DNA of 64,000 bases from GCA-002050365 sp038235165 (GTDB lineage: Bacteria; Acidobacteriota; Blastocatellia; Pyrinomonadales; Pyrinomonadaceae). The stretch is from positions 62,001-126,000 of the forward strand of contig JBBSUG010000007.1 in the NCBI GenBank assembly GCA_038235165.1. The letters run 5' to 3'. The notes beneath the pieces are model-generated. The model was not told the origin of the DNA, did no database searches, and worked only from the letters and a program-made list of their open reading frames with translations. Positions 1 to 8,653 of the stretch are shown here, one piece after another. A program made the translations under genes and the position numbers. The stretch's first letter is position 1; each line of letters begins with the position of its first letter.

Positions 1-402
1 TCGGTCGGTGAATCAAAAGCGCAAAGTCGCAGTGCGGTGAGCGGCGCGGAAGTAACGGGAACTTTTCGGGACGTTTCGGGCAGCGAATTTCAGATTGCCG
101 CGCTCGGCAAGGGAAAACTTCGCGTGGCTTTCTCCGGCGTTTATGCATTCAAAATGGCTGACGGCGGCGATATGGCAAACAGCGGCGAGGCGGCGGGCAA
201 AGCCGATATTGCCGGCGACACGGCGATTTTCGTGCCGGAAAATACCGAACAATGCACGATTACGCTGAAGTTTCTCGTCGGCAGAAAATTAAAGGTGACG
301 CAGAAAGGGACGGATGCAGAGTGCGGGTTCGGTCATAATGTTTCCGCTGACGGTCTTTATAAAAAGGTCAGCAGCGTTGAACCTAAATTTCCCGCGCCGT
401 AA
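1..402 (+). CDS. Secreted hypothetical protein, C-terminal part (5' truncated)
   Basis: The reading frame is open from the first base and has no convincing start inside the window, so this is the tail of a longer gene. The visible 133 residues are Gly/Ala-rich and look beta-rich, with a segment VSGSEFQIAALGKGKLRVAF and a late DAECGFGHNVSADG segment with one cysteine. That style resembles small secreted beta-sandwich proteins, but I do not recognise a family. A GTG at 37 could start a shorter product, but nothing like a ribosome binding site precedes it. No function is assigned. The next frame, 70 bases downstream, is the broken cupin-like gene. Confidence 0.55.
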   Translation, partial: SVGESKAQSRSAVSGAEVTGTFRDVSGSEFQIAALGKGKLRVAFSGVYAFKMADGGDMANSGEAAGKADIAGDTAIFVPENTEQCTITLKFLVGRKLKVTQKGTDAECGFGHNVSADGLYKKVSSVEPKFPAP

Positions 403-471
403 ATTTCATAGTGATTTTCAATTTTTGCTTTATAATGTTTTGACGAAATAATGTTTTGACGAAAATAAAAT

Positions 472-1743
472 ATGGAATTGTTTGATGAACTCGGCGCGAA
501 TATCGAAACATTTTGGCGCGACAAAAATTACACCGAAAAAATCTTTCCCGCGCTGACGGCACACGCTTTGAAAGAAGCAAATTTGCCCGAAAAAATGAAT
601 GCGTGGGAAGTTATCGAATGGACTCTCGGCGAAACAGTTCTGCCCGAACAGCGCGATTTGCGCGGAAGTTTTGGTGATCCGCCGATTACCGTTTTCAACA
701 GCCCGCGTTTTCACATTGACATTTATTTCTGGCTGCAAGGTACGACCGCGATTCACCAACACGCTTTTTGCGGCGCGTTTCAGGTGCTGCACGGTTCGAG
801 CATTCACAGTTGGTACGATTTCGAGCGGCGCGAAGCCGTCAACGAATACCCCGAAATCGGCGATATGAAATTAAAGGTATGCGAACTGCTGGAAGTCGGC
901 GACGTATAGGAAATTTGGGCGGGAAGAGAATACATTCACGGTCTTTTCCACCTCGATTTCCCGTCGGCGACCATCGTCGTCCGCACGACCAAAAGCCCGA
1001 TGTTTTTGCCGCAATACGCTTATCATAAACCGTTTCTGGCGATTGACCCGTTTTTTGAAGAGCCGAACACGATCAAAAAATTGCAGAGCATCACCGCGTT
1101 GATTCGCACGGAACACCCGGACACCGACAAGTTTATCGCCGAACTTTTGGAAAAATCCGATTTTCAATCAACGTATACGATTCTTTCCAGTCTAAAAAAC
1201 TATCTGCAAAAAGGTCAGATGAGCAGTTATTTTAATCCCGCCGCCGGGAAAACTCGGTTCGATGCGCTTTTGGAAACTGCTCAAAAACGACACGGCGCGC
1301 TGGCGGACGGGTTGCCGCAAATTTTTGCACATCAGGCGCGGATCGAAGAAATTGTCAGCCGCCGCAACTATGTGAACGACCCGGAATAGCGGTTCTTTCT
1401 CGCGCTGCTGATAAATGTCGAAGGCAGGGAGCAAATTTTTTCGCTCGTCAAACAGCGTTTTCCCGATGCCGAACCGCTCGATAAAGTTTTGGACTGGATT
1501 TACGATCTGTCGCAAACAAAAGTAATCGGTTTGAACATTCCGAACGCGCTCGGAATTAATGGTTTTGGCGATCTGGATTTATTCATTTTGGAAAGTATGC
1601 TCAAAAATATGTCCGATGAAGAAATTCGGCAAACTCTCAAAACAGAATACGGAATGAACGACACTGAAAATTTGGGACAAACTTTCGCCGACAAAAAACA
1701 AAACATTCAACAATCAATCATCTGTCAGCCGTTGTTCGATTAA
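472..1743 (+). pseudogene. Cupin-like protein, interrupted by two in-frame amber codons
   Basis: One continuous frame codes for about 420 residues but is broken by TAG at 907-909 and TAG at 1387-1389. The three parts (472-909, 910-1389, 1390-1743) keep frame and read as one protein: LEVGDV, stop, EIWAGREYIHGLF, then VNDPE, stop, RFFLALLINVEGR. The first part has a cupin-like metal-site pattern (IHQHAFCGAFQVLHGSSIHS), and GREYIHGLF after the first stop fits a second histidine strand. Both TAGs are one C-to-T change from CAG (Gln). The frame ends 6 bases before the DUF4129 gene, so it probably headed that operon. The likeliest state is a young pseudogene; amber readthrough is the alternative. 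Function unknown. Confidence 0.7.
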
Positions 1744-1749
1744 CATTTA

Positions 1750-2817
1750 ATGCCCGGTTTTTTACACAAAAATATAAATCGTTTTTGCGTCATCCTGTTT
1801 CTTTTTCTGATGATGCCACTCGCCGGTTTTGCCGCGACACTGGCGCAGTATCGTGAAAATCTTCAAAGCGCAAAGGATTACACAATAGAACTGCTCTACC
1901 CGGATGACGAAGAAATGGCGGAGGCGGAGCGTCTAAATTTCGAGCGCGAAAATGTGGCGGAAATCCGTCAAATGGTGCCGAAAAACGAAAAGGTCGAATG
2001 GCGCGGGACGACCATCGAAACCGACAACGGCTGGCTGCACGAAAAACTGGACGTTTTTGAAAAAGTGTCGGAAGATGCGCCCAAACGCGAATTGATTTTG
2101 AACGAAATTTACGAACGGCTCGACTCGATCAAAATAAAATTTGAAGACCTCGAAAAACACGCCGCCGAGACCCGTTCAAAAGATGAAGACAAACGCAAAC
2201 TGGCGGAAATTTTGCGCCGCGAAGAATTTCAAAAACCGACTGTGAAAACCGAAAGCCTGTTTAAGCAGATACTTCGTGAAATTTGGCAGTGGGTGCGCGC
2301 TCTTTTTCCAAAACCGAATCTGCCCGACACGCCGACAGGCGGATTTCAAGGACTTTCCTTTGTTTTGCAGATGATTCTCTACGCGGTAGTTCTGGGCGGA
2401 ATCGGCTTTTTGATTTACCGTTTCGCGCCGTTTTTGGCAAACCGTTTTCGCCGCGGCGAAAAAAAGGAAAAACAAGACCGCGTTATTTTGGGCGAACGTC
2501 TTTCGGGTGAGGAAACAGCGCAAAGTCTTTTCAGTCAAGCCGAACAGTTAGCCCGCGAGGGAAATCTGCGCGGGGCGATTCGCAAAGGCTACATTGCGCT
2601 GCTGTGTGAACTGAGCGACCGCAAAATAATTGGTTTGGCGCAGCACAAAACCAACCGCGATTATCTCCGCGATGTTCGCCGGAAAAACGAACTGTATGAA
2701 AATATGAACCGGCTGACCGTAAACTTCGAACGTCATTGGTACGGTTTTGAGACCGCCAACGAAACTGATTGGGAAGACTTTCGCCAAAACTACAAAAAAG
2801 CCGTGAACAGTAAATAA
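1750..2817 (+). CDS. DUF4129 domain membrane protein
   Basis: A 355-residue protein with an N-terminal signal peptide (CVILFLFLMMPLAGFA), a charged Glu/Lys-rich extracytoplasmic region of about 150 residues that may form coiled coil, and one transmembrane helix near residues 205-225 (LQMILYAVVLGGIGFLIY). The C-terminal cytoplasmic DUF4129 domain has the family features ARLGNLRGAIR-like helix (here AREGNLRGAIRKGYIALL), a TNRDYL motif and a terminal FERHWYG. In known genomes DUF4129 proteins sit with DUF4350, MoxR-type ATPase and DUF58/VWA genes in envelope-associated operons. Here the DUF4350 partner follows directly but no MoxR gene is adjacent. Molecular function is not established. Confidence 0.85.
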   Translation: MPGFLHKNINRFCVILFLFLMMPLAGFAATLAQYRENLQSAKDYTIELLYPDDEEMAEAERLNFERENVAEIRQMVPKNEKVEWRGTTIETDNGWLHEKLDVFEKVSEDAPKRELILNEIYERLDSIKIKFEDLEKHAAETRSKDEDKRKLAEILRREEFQKPTVKTESLFKQILREIWQWVRALFPKPNLPDTPTGGFQGLSFVLQMILYAVVLGGIGFLIYRFAPFLANRFRRGEKKEKQDRVILGERLSGEETAQSLFSQAEQLAREGNLRGAIRKGYIALLCELSDRKIIGLAQHKTNRDYLRDVRRKNELYENMNRLTVNFERHWYGFETANETDWEDFRQNYKKAVNSK

Positions 2818-2844
2818 TTAAGAATTACGATTCACAAAACAAGT

Positions 2845-4338
2845 ATGCGTCAAAAATTTCTCATAGTAATCGCGCTGATTTTTCTGGTGGTGCTGCTCGT
2901 CGGACTAAACGCCGCATCCTACACGCAGAAGGAAGAATTGCCGGACAGCGAGTTTTTGCCGAATCGTTCGACTTATCACGTCGGCGCGACCGGGACGCGG
3001 GCATTTTACGATTTGCTGGCAGAAACCGGCGGCAAACCGATGCGGTGGCAGGAACCCATATCTGCGCTCTTCTCAAAAAATAAAAATATACCGTCAACTT
3101 TTGTCGTCGTCGGGAAAACACGACGGGAATTTACCGACCCGGAAATCGAGCAACTTTTGCGGTGGGTCGCACAGGGCGGAAAACTCGTCGTCATTGACCG
3201 TAATCCGCCTTCTGAGTTAATAAAAACGACGGCAAATTGGGGCATTTCATTTGAATTTTCAAAAACAATTCCCATTTTCAACACCGACCCGACCAACCAG
3301 CAGCAGATGACGGAAAACACCGTCGCCGCCAAACCGGTGCAGCCTTCGTCGCTGACGGAAAAAGTCAATGCCGTCCAGCCAGCGCAATTCGCGTCTTCGA
3401 TAAAATTTGAACGCTTCGCGGACACGGAAGCAACGGCAAATCCTGCTGCCGACAGCACGCCGACGAAATTTACGCTCAGTCAGAAAGACACGGATAACGC
3501 GCCAAATGACGACAATGCAAACGATGACAGCGATGGATTTTTTAAAGAGTCATCTCAAACTCCCGCGCCGCCGGCAATTAAAGCCGCGCCAAAAAACGGC
3601 GAAGTTTCAGCCACTCCCTCGGCGAACGATCCGAAAAATGATGCGGTGAATGAGATGACTGCGCCGGTTTTGTATCTCTCGAATCCTCAAAAAAACTTGC
3701 TGGTCGAAACTCCGTTCGGCGCGGGAGAAATCGTGTTTTTGTCCGATCCGTACATCATTTCAAACGGCGGCATAAATTTGGTTGACAACGCTCAGCTTGT
3801 CACCAATATCGTCACTTCGAAAAGCGGACTTATCGCTTTTGATGAATATCATCAGGGTTACGGTGACAATGATAACGCCTTGTTTGCTTATTTTGCCGGA
3901 ACGCCGCTGACGGCGATGATCTGGCAGTTTGCCGCGCTGATCGGGGGAATTTTTTACACCCAAAGCCGCCGATTTGCCCGTCCGTTGCCTGCAAATGAGC
4001 CGAATCGCCTGTCAAAACTCGAATACGTTTCCGCGATGGCGGAACTCCAACAGCGCACAAAGGCATTTGATCTGGCGATTGAAAACATCTACACGGATTT
4101 TCGGCGGCGGGCGGCGCGGCTCGTCGGGGTTGATAATACAACGACTTCGCGGCAGGATTTAGCCAAACTACTTGCCGAACGCGCCAAATTAAATTACGAC
4201 GAAGTTGAAAGGCTGCTGTTCAAATGCGAAGACATTATCCACGGTGAACCGACCAACAAACGCGAAGTCGTCCAAACAATCAGCCGTCTGCGCGAATTGG
4301 AAGAAAAACTCGGCTTGCAGCGCAGAAAACGCAAATGA
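2845..4338 (+). CDS. DUF4350 domain membrane protein
   Basis: A 497-residue protein with an N-terminal membrane anchor (FLIVIALIFLVVLLVGLNAA). It then has the DUF4350 pattern: ...STYHVGATGTRAFYDLLAETGG followed by a Rossmann-like half (TFVVVGKTRRE, GGKLVVIDRN) that resembles an inactive glutamine-amidotransferase fold. Residues about 150-275 are a low-complexity Asn/Asp/Ala/Pro linker. The fold resumes at LLVETPFGAGEIVFLSDP and FDEYHQGYG, followed by a second membrane helix near residue 360 and a helical cytoplasmic tail. It lies 27 bases after the DUF4129 gene, so the two are probably co-transcribed. It is likely a structural or regulatory envelope component; no enzymatic residues were recognised. 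Confidence 0.82.
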   Translation: MRQKFLIVIALIFLVVLLVGLNAASYTQKEELPDSEFLPNRSTYHVGATGTRAFYDLLAETGGKPMRWQEPISALFSKNKNIPSTFVVVGKTRREFTDPEIEQLLRWVAQGGKLVVIDRNPPSELIKTTANWGISFEFSKTIPIFNTDPTNQQQMTENTVAAKPVQPSSLTEKVNAVQPAQFASSIKFERFADTEATANPAADSTPTKFTLSQKDTDNAPNDDNANDDSDGFFKESSQTPAPPAIKAAPKNGEVSATPSANDPKNDAVNEMTAPVLYLSNPQKNLLVETPFGAGEIVFLSDPYIISNGGINLVDNAQLVTNIVTSKSGLIAFDEYHQGYGDNDNALFAYFAGTPLTAMIWQFAALIGGIFYTQSRRFARPLPANEPNRLSKLEYVSAMAELQQRTKAFDLAIENIYTDFRRRAARLVGVDNTTTSRQDLAKLLAERAKLNYDEVERLLFKCEDIIHGEPTNKREVVQTISRLRELEEKLGLQRRKRK

Positions 4339-4462
4339 GTGATGAGGCAAAATTAAAAGTTACGAGAGAACGATAATTTTTCGCATTGAGTATGCCTTTG
4401 TTTTCAATGATTGTGACGAACTTCCTTTTATTTTGTGTTAATCTGATTTTTAGAAAAGTATT

Positions 4463-5404
4463 ATGAAAACAGCACTTATTCATCATCCGATTTATCAAAA
4501 ACACGATACCGGAGCGGGACACCCGGAAACTCCGAAGCGTTACGAAGTCGTGATGAAGGCTCTCGAAAACGACGCAACGCTGTGGAAAAATCTGCACGTC
4601 GTCGAAGCAGAGAAAGTTTCCCGCGGTATTATTCAGGCGGCGCACACGAAAGAACATTTTAATAAAATCGAGTCGGCATTTGCCGACGGCGTAGAATATC
4701 TTGATGCCGATACGGTTATCTCGATGCACTCGTTCGACGCGGCGGTTTACGGTGCGGGCGGTGCGTGTCGGGCGGTTGACGCGGTGATGAGCGGCGAAGC
4801 GGATAACGCTTTTGTCGCCGTGCGCCCGCCCGGACATCACGCAACGGGCGAAAATGCAATGGGCTTTTGTTTGTTCAATAACGTCGCCGTCGCCGCTCGT
4901 TACGCGCAGCGAAAATACAAGGAAATTGAGCGCGTGGCGATTCTCGATTGGGACGTGCATCACGGCAACGGCACACAAGGAATATTTTTCGACGATCCGA
5001 GCGTTTTCTTTTTTTCGATGCACCAGTATCCGTGGTATCCGGGCAGCGGCTCACGCGGCGAAACGGGTTTCGGGCGCGGGAAGGGTTATACGATGAACGT
5101 CCCGATCAAGGCGCAAACTTTGGCAAAATCGCAAAAGCGTATTTTTGAAAACGCGCTCGCGGATATTCACCGCAATTTCAAGCCGGATTTAATCATCATT
5201 TCCGCCGGTTTCGACGCGCACATCACCGACCCGCTCGGACAACTTCAGCTCGAAGACAATGATTTCAGACAAATGACGCACACCGTCAAACAGTGGGCGA
5301 ACGAAGTTTGCTCGGGCAGAATAGTCTCGTGTCTCGAAGGCGGTTACAATTTAGAAACCTTAGGCGAAAGCGTGAGAAATCACGTTATCGAACTGAGCAA
5401 ATAA
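4463..5404 (+). CDS. Histone deacetylase family protein (acetylpolyamine/acetyl-lysine deacetylase type)
   Basis: At 313 residues it has the normal length for bacterial class II HDAC-like amidohydrolases. The zinc enzyme signatures are all present: RPPGHHA with the paired histidines at 125-126, LDWDVHHGNGT with metal ligands Asp162, Asp164 and His166, SAGFDAH with the third metal Asp, and the terminal GGYN loop. Members remove acetyl groups from protein lysines or from polyamines; the substrate cannot be told from sequence. The gene stands alone in its direction and converges on ddl, separated by an imperfect inverted repeat. Arginase, a polyamine-precursor enzyme, is two genes away, which weakly favours a polyamine-related role (inference). 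Confidence 0.92.
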   Translation: MKTALIHHPIYQKHDTGAGHPETPKRYEVVMKALENDATLWKNLHVVEAEKVSRGIIQAAHTKEHFNKIESAFADGVEYLDADTVISMHSFDAAVYGAGGACRAVDAVMSGEADNAFVAVRPPGHHATGENAMGFCLFNNVAVAARYAQRKYKEIERVAILDWDVHHGNGTQGIFFDDPSVFFFSMHQYPWYPGSGSRGETGFGRGKGYTMNVPIKAQTLAKSQKRIFENALADIHRNFKPDLIIISAGFDAHITDPLGQLQLEDNDFRQMTHTVKQWANEVCSGRIVSCLEGGYNLETLGESVRNHVIELSK

Positions 5405-5405
5405 G

Positions 5406-5460
5406 TAACGGGTTTCAGATTCGAACACTTAAATAAAAACCTCGAACTTGAAACCCGTTA
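5406..5460. terminator. Bidirectional terminator-like hairpin between HDAC and ddl
   Basis: A 19-base arm at 5406-5424 (TAACGGGTTTCAGATTCGA) pairs with 5442-5460, with two mismatches and a 17-base AT-rich loop. It sits exactly between two convergent genes, and the right arm includes the ddl stop codon. There is no long U-run, so factor-independent termination is only likely, not certain. Confidence 0.55.
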
Positions 5461-6588
5461 TGCCATTGTTTTGTTTCTCGATTTATCGACGTGACGTTCC
5501 ATTGCAAATCCCACTAATTCGTCAATTACCTGCGAGAAATTTTTATCGGTTCCCGCCCACATTTTCGGGAAACCAGAAGCATCGGTCAGTCCCGGCAGGG
5601 TGTTGATTTCATTGATAATCAGTGCGCCGGTGTCATTTCGCAGGAAAAAATCAACCCGTGCCAATCCCGAACCGTCAATTGCCCGAAAAGCCGTAATTGC
5701 CATCTGCTGAATTTTTTTCGTCAGTTCGATTGAAACGAGTGCAGGAACGACGAATTCGTTGTTGCCCGTTCCGGCATATTTTTCGGTGTAGTCGAGGAAC
5801 TTTTTGTCGTCGGCTTTGACGATGTATTCGCCCGGAAGACTTGCCTGCGGATTTTCGTAACCGATCACCGCACATTCGATTTCGCGCATATCGAGTCCTT
5901 CTTCGACGATAATTTTGCGGTCGAATTCGGCGGCGAGTTCGATGGCTTTTCGCAACGCATTTTCGTCCGTCGCTTTTGAAATGCCGACGGACGAACCCAG
6001 GTTTGCCGGTTTAACGAAACACGGAAAGCCGAGCTTCGCGACGGTTTGTGTAATCACCGCGTCTTTGTTGTGTTCCCATTCGCTTCGCAAAAACCAGACG
6101 TATTTGCACATCGGCAGTTCGGCATCACGAAACAAAATTTTCATCGTCACCTTGTCCATTCCGCAGGCGGAGGCGAGAACGCCGCAGCCGATATACGGAA
6201 TATCCGCCATTTCTAGCAGTCCCTGAAGCGTTCCGTCCTCGCCGTAAGTTCCGTGCAGAACCGGAAAAACAACATCGAGCGGCAGAAGTTTTTCTTCTCT
6301 CGAATTAGTTTCCAGCCGCGTCAAACCCTTGTATTGCGTGTCGCCGAGCAGTGCAACCGCATTGCTTGGAAATTCTTTCACGGTGTCGAGCAGCATTTCC
6401 TGAATATTTTCGGGAAGTCGATGCAGCGATTCCATCGGGTTCAGCCAGTGTCCCTTGCGCGTAATTGCAATCGGAATAACATCATATTTTTCCCGATCAA
6501 TCTGCTCGATCACCGCTTTTGCCGAGCGGATTGATATTTCGTGTTCGCCGGAACGCCCGCCGAAGATTATACCGATTTTTGTTTTCAT
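5458..6588 (-). CDS. ddl: D-alanine--D-alanine ligase
   Basis: An ATP-grasp ligase of 376 residues that joins two D-Ala for peptidoglycan precursors in the cytoplasm. It opens with KIGIIFGGRSGEHEISIRSA, the N-terminal family signature. The ATP-grasp core follows with CFVKPANLGSSVGIS and the metal-binding end ARVDFFLRNDTGALIINEINTLPG. The ATG at 6588 is chosen because the family signature begins right after it; an upstream TTG at 6660 would add 24 residues with no family match. Arginase lies upstream on the same strand, 112 bases away. No vancomycin-type partner genes are nearby, so this is the housekeeping Ddl. Confidence 0.96.
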   Translation of the reverse strand: MKTKIGIIFGGRSGEHEISIRSAKAVIEQIDREKYDVIPIAITRKGHWLNPMESLHRLPENIQEMLLDTVKEFPSNAVALLGDTQYKGLTRLETNSREEKLLPLDVVFPVLHGTYGEDGTLQGLLEMADIPYIGCGVLASACGMDKVTMKILFRDAELPMCKYVWFLRSEWEHNKDAVITQTVAKLGFPCFVKPANLGSSVGISKATDENALRKAIELAAEFDRKIIVEEGLDMREIECAVIGYENPQASLPGEYIVKADDKKFLDYTEKYAGTGNNEFVVPALVSIELTKKIQQMAITAFRAIDGSGLARVDFFLRNDTGALIINEINTLPGLTDASGFPKMWAGTDKNFSQVIDELVGFAMERHVDKSRNKTMA

Positions 6589-6700
6589 ATTTGCTTGGTC
6601 ATTAATCGTTAATCCTTTGTTTTTTGCAATTTTTTCGGCGGTGAAAATTTCCACCCACAAAAAGTTTGCAAAAGACTAAGGACTAAGAATTAGGGACAAA

Positions 6701-7663
6701 TTACAAAATAACTTTCCCTAAAGCCGATAAAATAAGTTCGCCGGCGAGTTCAACCGTAATGTTGCTGCGGTCGAGCATCGGGTTGACTTCGACGATTTCA
6801 AACGAGCGCATTCCGCCGCGTTCGGCGATTATTTCGAGCGCGAGATGGGCTTCGCGGTAGGTCGTGCCGCCGCGCACCAGCGTTCCCGACCCGGGCGCAA
6901 AGCGCGGATCAATCATATCCACGTCGAAAGTGACGGCGTAACCGCCCGGAGCCTGCGATGCGATTTTGATCGCATCTTCGACACAGGCGACCATTCCGCG
7001 CCGGTCAATGTCGCTCATCGTAAAAAAATTATCGCGCATTCCGAGATCGCGGATGCGCCGCTGTTCGCCCGCGTCCAAATCGCGTGCGCCGACGTGGGCA
7101 AAATATTTCGGGTTAAGTTTTGGCGCGTAACCTTCCAAATTAACCAGCGAAGGTTCGCCGTGACCGAGAATAACAGCGAGCGGCATTCCGTGAATATTGC
7201 CGGACGGCGAAGTTTCGTGCGTGTTGATGTCAGCGTGTGCGTCAAACCAAATCAAGCCGATTTCTTCATTTTTACTTTTAAAATATGAAGAAATCGCCGA
7301 GAATGTGCCGAGCGCAATCGAATGATCGCCGCCCAAAATAATCGGAAAAGCTTTATCTTCTAAAATTTGTTTGATGTCGCTCGCCATATTTTTGCACGAA
7401 GCGAGCATTTCCTTCAAATACTTGGGTTTTTCACCGGCTTTAGCCGCAGCGGTCGGTTTTATGATGTCAACATCGCCGTAATCTTTGATTTCGTAGCCGA
7501 GTTCGGCGATGTGTTCGATTAAGAAGCCGTTGCGAATATTTGACAGCCGCAACGCCGTCGGACCGAGTTCGCTGCCTTTTTTTCCCGCACCGTAGCCGAG
7601 CGGAACGCCGATGATTCCTATTTTTTTATCTTTTCCCGGCTGATAGCCGTGTTCTGGTAACAT
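6701..7663 (-). CDS. rocF: Arginase
   Basis: A 320-residue ureohydrolase with the binuclear manganese signatures: GGDHSIALGT, WFDAHADINTH and SFDVDMIDP-type (here TFDVDMIDPRFAPG). It also has the arginase-like N-terminal GVPLGYGAGKKGSELGP. Hydrolysis of arginine to ornithine and urea is the expected reaction; agmatinase or formimidoylglutamase are alternatives, but the GxGxxGxxxGP start and overall length favour arginase. It lies upstream of ddl in the same direction, and 213 bases containing a repeat element separate it from HPr. No urease or ornithine genes are in the window. Confidence 0.9.
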   Translation of the reverse strand: MLPEHGYQPGKDKKIGIIGVPLGYGAGKKGSELGPTALRLSNIRNGFLIEHIAELGYEIKDYGDVDIIKPTAAAKAGEKPKYLKEMLASCKNMASDIKQILEDKAFPIILGGDHSIALGTFSAISSYFKSKNEEIGLIWFDAHADINTHETSPSGNIHGMPLAVILGHGEPSLVNLEGYAPKLNPKYFAHVGARDLDAGEQRRIRDLGMRDNFFTMSDIDRRGMVACVEDAIKIASQAPGGYAVTFDVDMIDPRFAPGSGTLVRGGTTYREAHLALEIIAERGGMRSFEIVEVNPMLDRSNITVELAGELILSALGKVIL

Positions 7664-7743
7664 ATATACTTTTGACGGGGAGCGAGTAATGCGACAAGGT
7701 TTTACTCTACTGCTCTATAAATTATATTCTCTAACATTTTGAA

Positions 7744-7872
7744 GGAGCGCGGAAGTCCCGTCCGCCCAACCAGCGTAGCGAAGTTGGAAGCGTTGTCAGA
7801 AAGTTTCACACAGACAAACGAATTCAACGCCTCACTTCGCCGGCTTTGAAGCGGACGAGACTTCCGCGCTCC
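7744..7872. repeat. MITE/REP-like element with 22-bp terminal inverted repeats (copy 1)
   Basis: The ends at 7744-7765 and 7851-7872 are inverted copies differing at one base (core GGAGCGCGGAAGTC then CGTCCGC). The interior contains CAGCGTAGCGAAGTTGGAAG, echoed in a second, longer element at 54559-54807. It fills the gap between arginase and the HPr stop codon. No open frame or transposase is inside, so if mobile it would be non-autonomous. Confidence 0.75.
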
Positions 7873-7876
7873 CAAA

Positions 7877-8149
7877 TTAAATCTCGCCGAAGCCGTCGGC
7901 GAAAAGTTTTTCAATCGCCGTCAGTGCTTCCTGTTCGTCCGCGCCTTCGACTTCCAATTCCAATCGCGTTCCTTTTGCCGCCGCCAAGGTCAGGACACTC
8001 AAAATTGATTTGGCATCGGCAGCGACATTGGTGTCAATTCGTTTTAACCTGATGCGGCTTTTAAATTTACCCGCCAACCGAACGAGCTGCGCGGCGGCGC
8101 GGGCGTGCAGTCCGAGCGGATTGACAATTCTAATTTCGGCTTCAAGCAT
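7877..8149 (-). CDS. ptsH: Phosphocarrier protein HPr
   Basis: A 90-residue protein of standard HPr size. The active-site His15 lies in NPLGLHARAAAQLV, and the regulatory serine target of HPr kinase is Ser48 in DAKSILSVLTLAA. HPr carries phosphate between enzyme I and EIIA proteins and is phosphorylated on the serine by HprK. Here hprK, rapZ and EIIA are all in the same run, so the gene is part of a regulatory PTS. No enzyme I or sugar permease is in the window. It starts 3 bases after the EIIA stop, so the two are surely co-transcribed. Confidence 0.95.
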   Translation of the reverse strand: MLEAEIRIVNPLGLHARAAAQLVRLAGKFKSRIRLKRIDTNVAADAKSILSVLTLAAAKGTRLELEVEGADEQEALTAIEKLFADGFGEI

Positions 8150-8152
8150 TTT

Positions 8153-8572
8153 TTATTTCGATTTTTGCTGCGGTTCAAGCAGTGCGCCGGTGCGGTAAAT
8201 TGATTGTTTGCCCTGCGCTTCCACTTCCTTTGCCATCTCTGCCAAAGTCATTTCTTTTGTTTGCGATGCGAGTTTGATGACCATCGGCAAATTCACACCC
8301 GTGACGATTTCGGTTTCATTTTCCTTAATAAACATCGCCGAAATATTAGTCGGTGTGCCGCCGAACATATCGGTCAAAAGCAAAACGCCGATTCCTTCCG
8401 ATACCTGTTCGATGGCGCGGGAAATTTCCGATTTAGCCAGTTCGACATCATCGTGCCAGCCGATTGAAACCGCCACGATATGACTCTGCGCCCCGACGAC
8501 CGTTTCCGCTGCCGCCAATAATTCATTGGCAACCTGTCCGTGTGAAACTATTACGCCTCCGATTTTGTTCAT
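8153..8572 (-). CDS. PTS EIIA component, mannose/fructose (Man) family
   Basis: A 139-residue protein with the EIIA-Man fold: a short hydrophobic strand and then the phosphoryl-accepting His11 in VIVSHGQVANELL. Later come IGVLLLTDMFGGTPTNIS and TGVNLPMVIKLA, two hallmark segments of the family. It would accept phosphate from HPr. With no EIIB, EIIC or EIID genes nearby it is probably a regulator rather than part of a transporter, as in the incomplete PTS of many proteobacteria. Gene order rapZ, EIIA, HPr is typical of rpoN-linked clusters. Confidence 0.93.
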   Translation of the reverse strand: MNKIGGVIVSHGQVANELLAAAETVVGAQSHIVAVSIGWHDDVELAKSEISRAIEQVSEGIGVLLLTDMFGGTPTNISAMFIKENETEIVTGVNLPMVIKLASQTKEMTLAEMAKEVEAQGKQSIYRTGALLEPQQKSK

Positions 8573-8653
8573 AATTACCCTTTGTCCTTTTTCCTTTGTC
8601 CTTTGCTAAATCCAAGATAATTCTTGACTAAGAACAAAGGACAACGGACGAAT

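Noticed and set aside
472..1743. Genome-wide amber (TAG) recoding, for example pyrrolysine
   Set aside because: TAG ends several ordinary genes here (hprK at 9696, lptB at 13104, the genes at 18880 and 19735), so only local readthrough or a pseudogene is reasonable.
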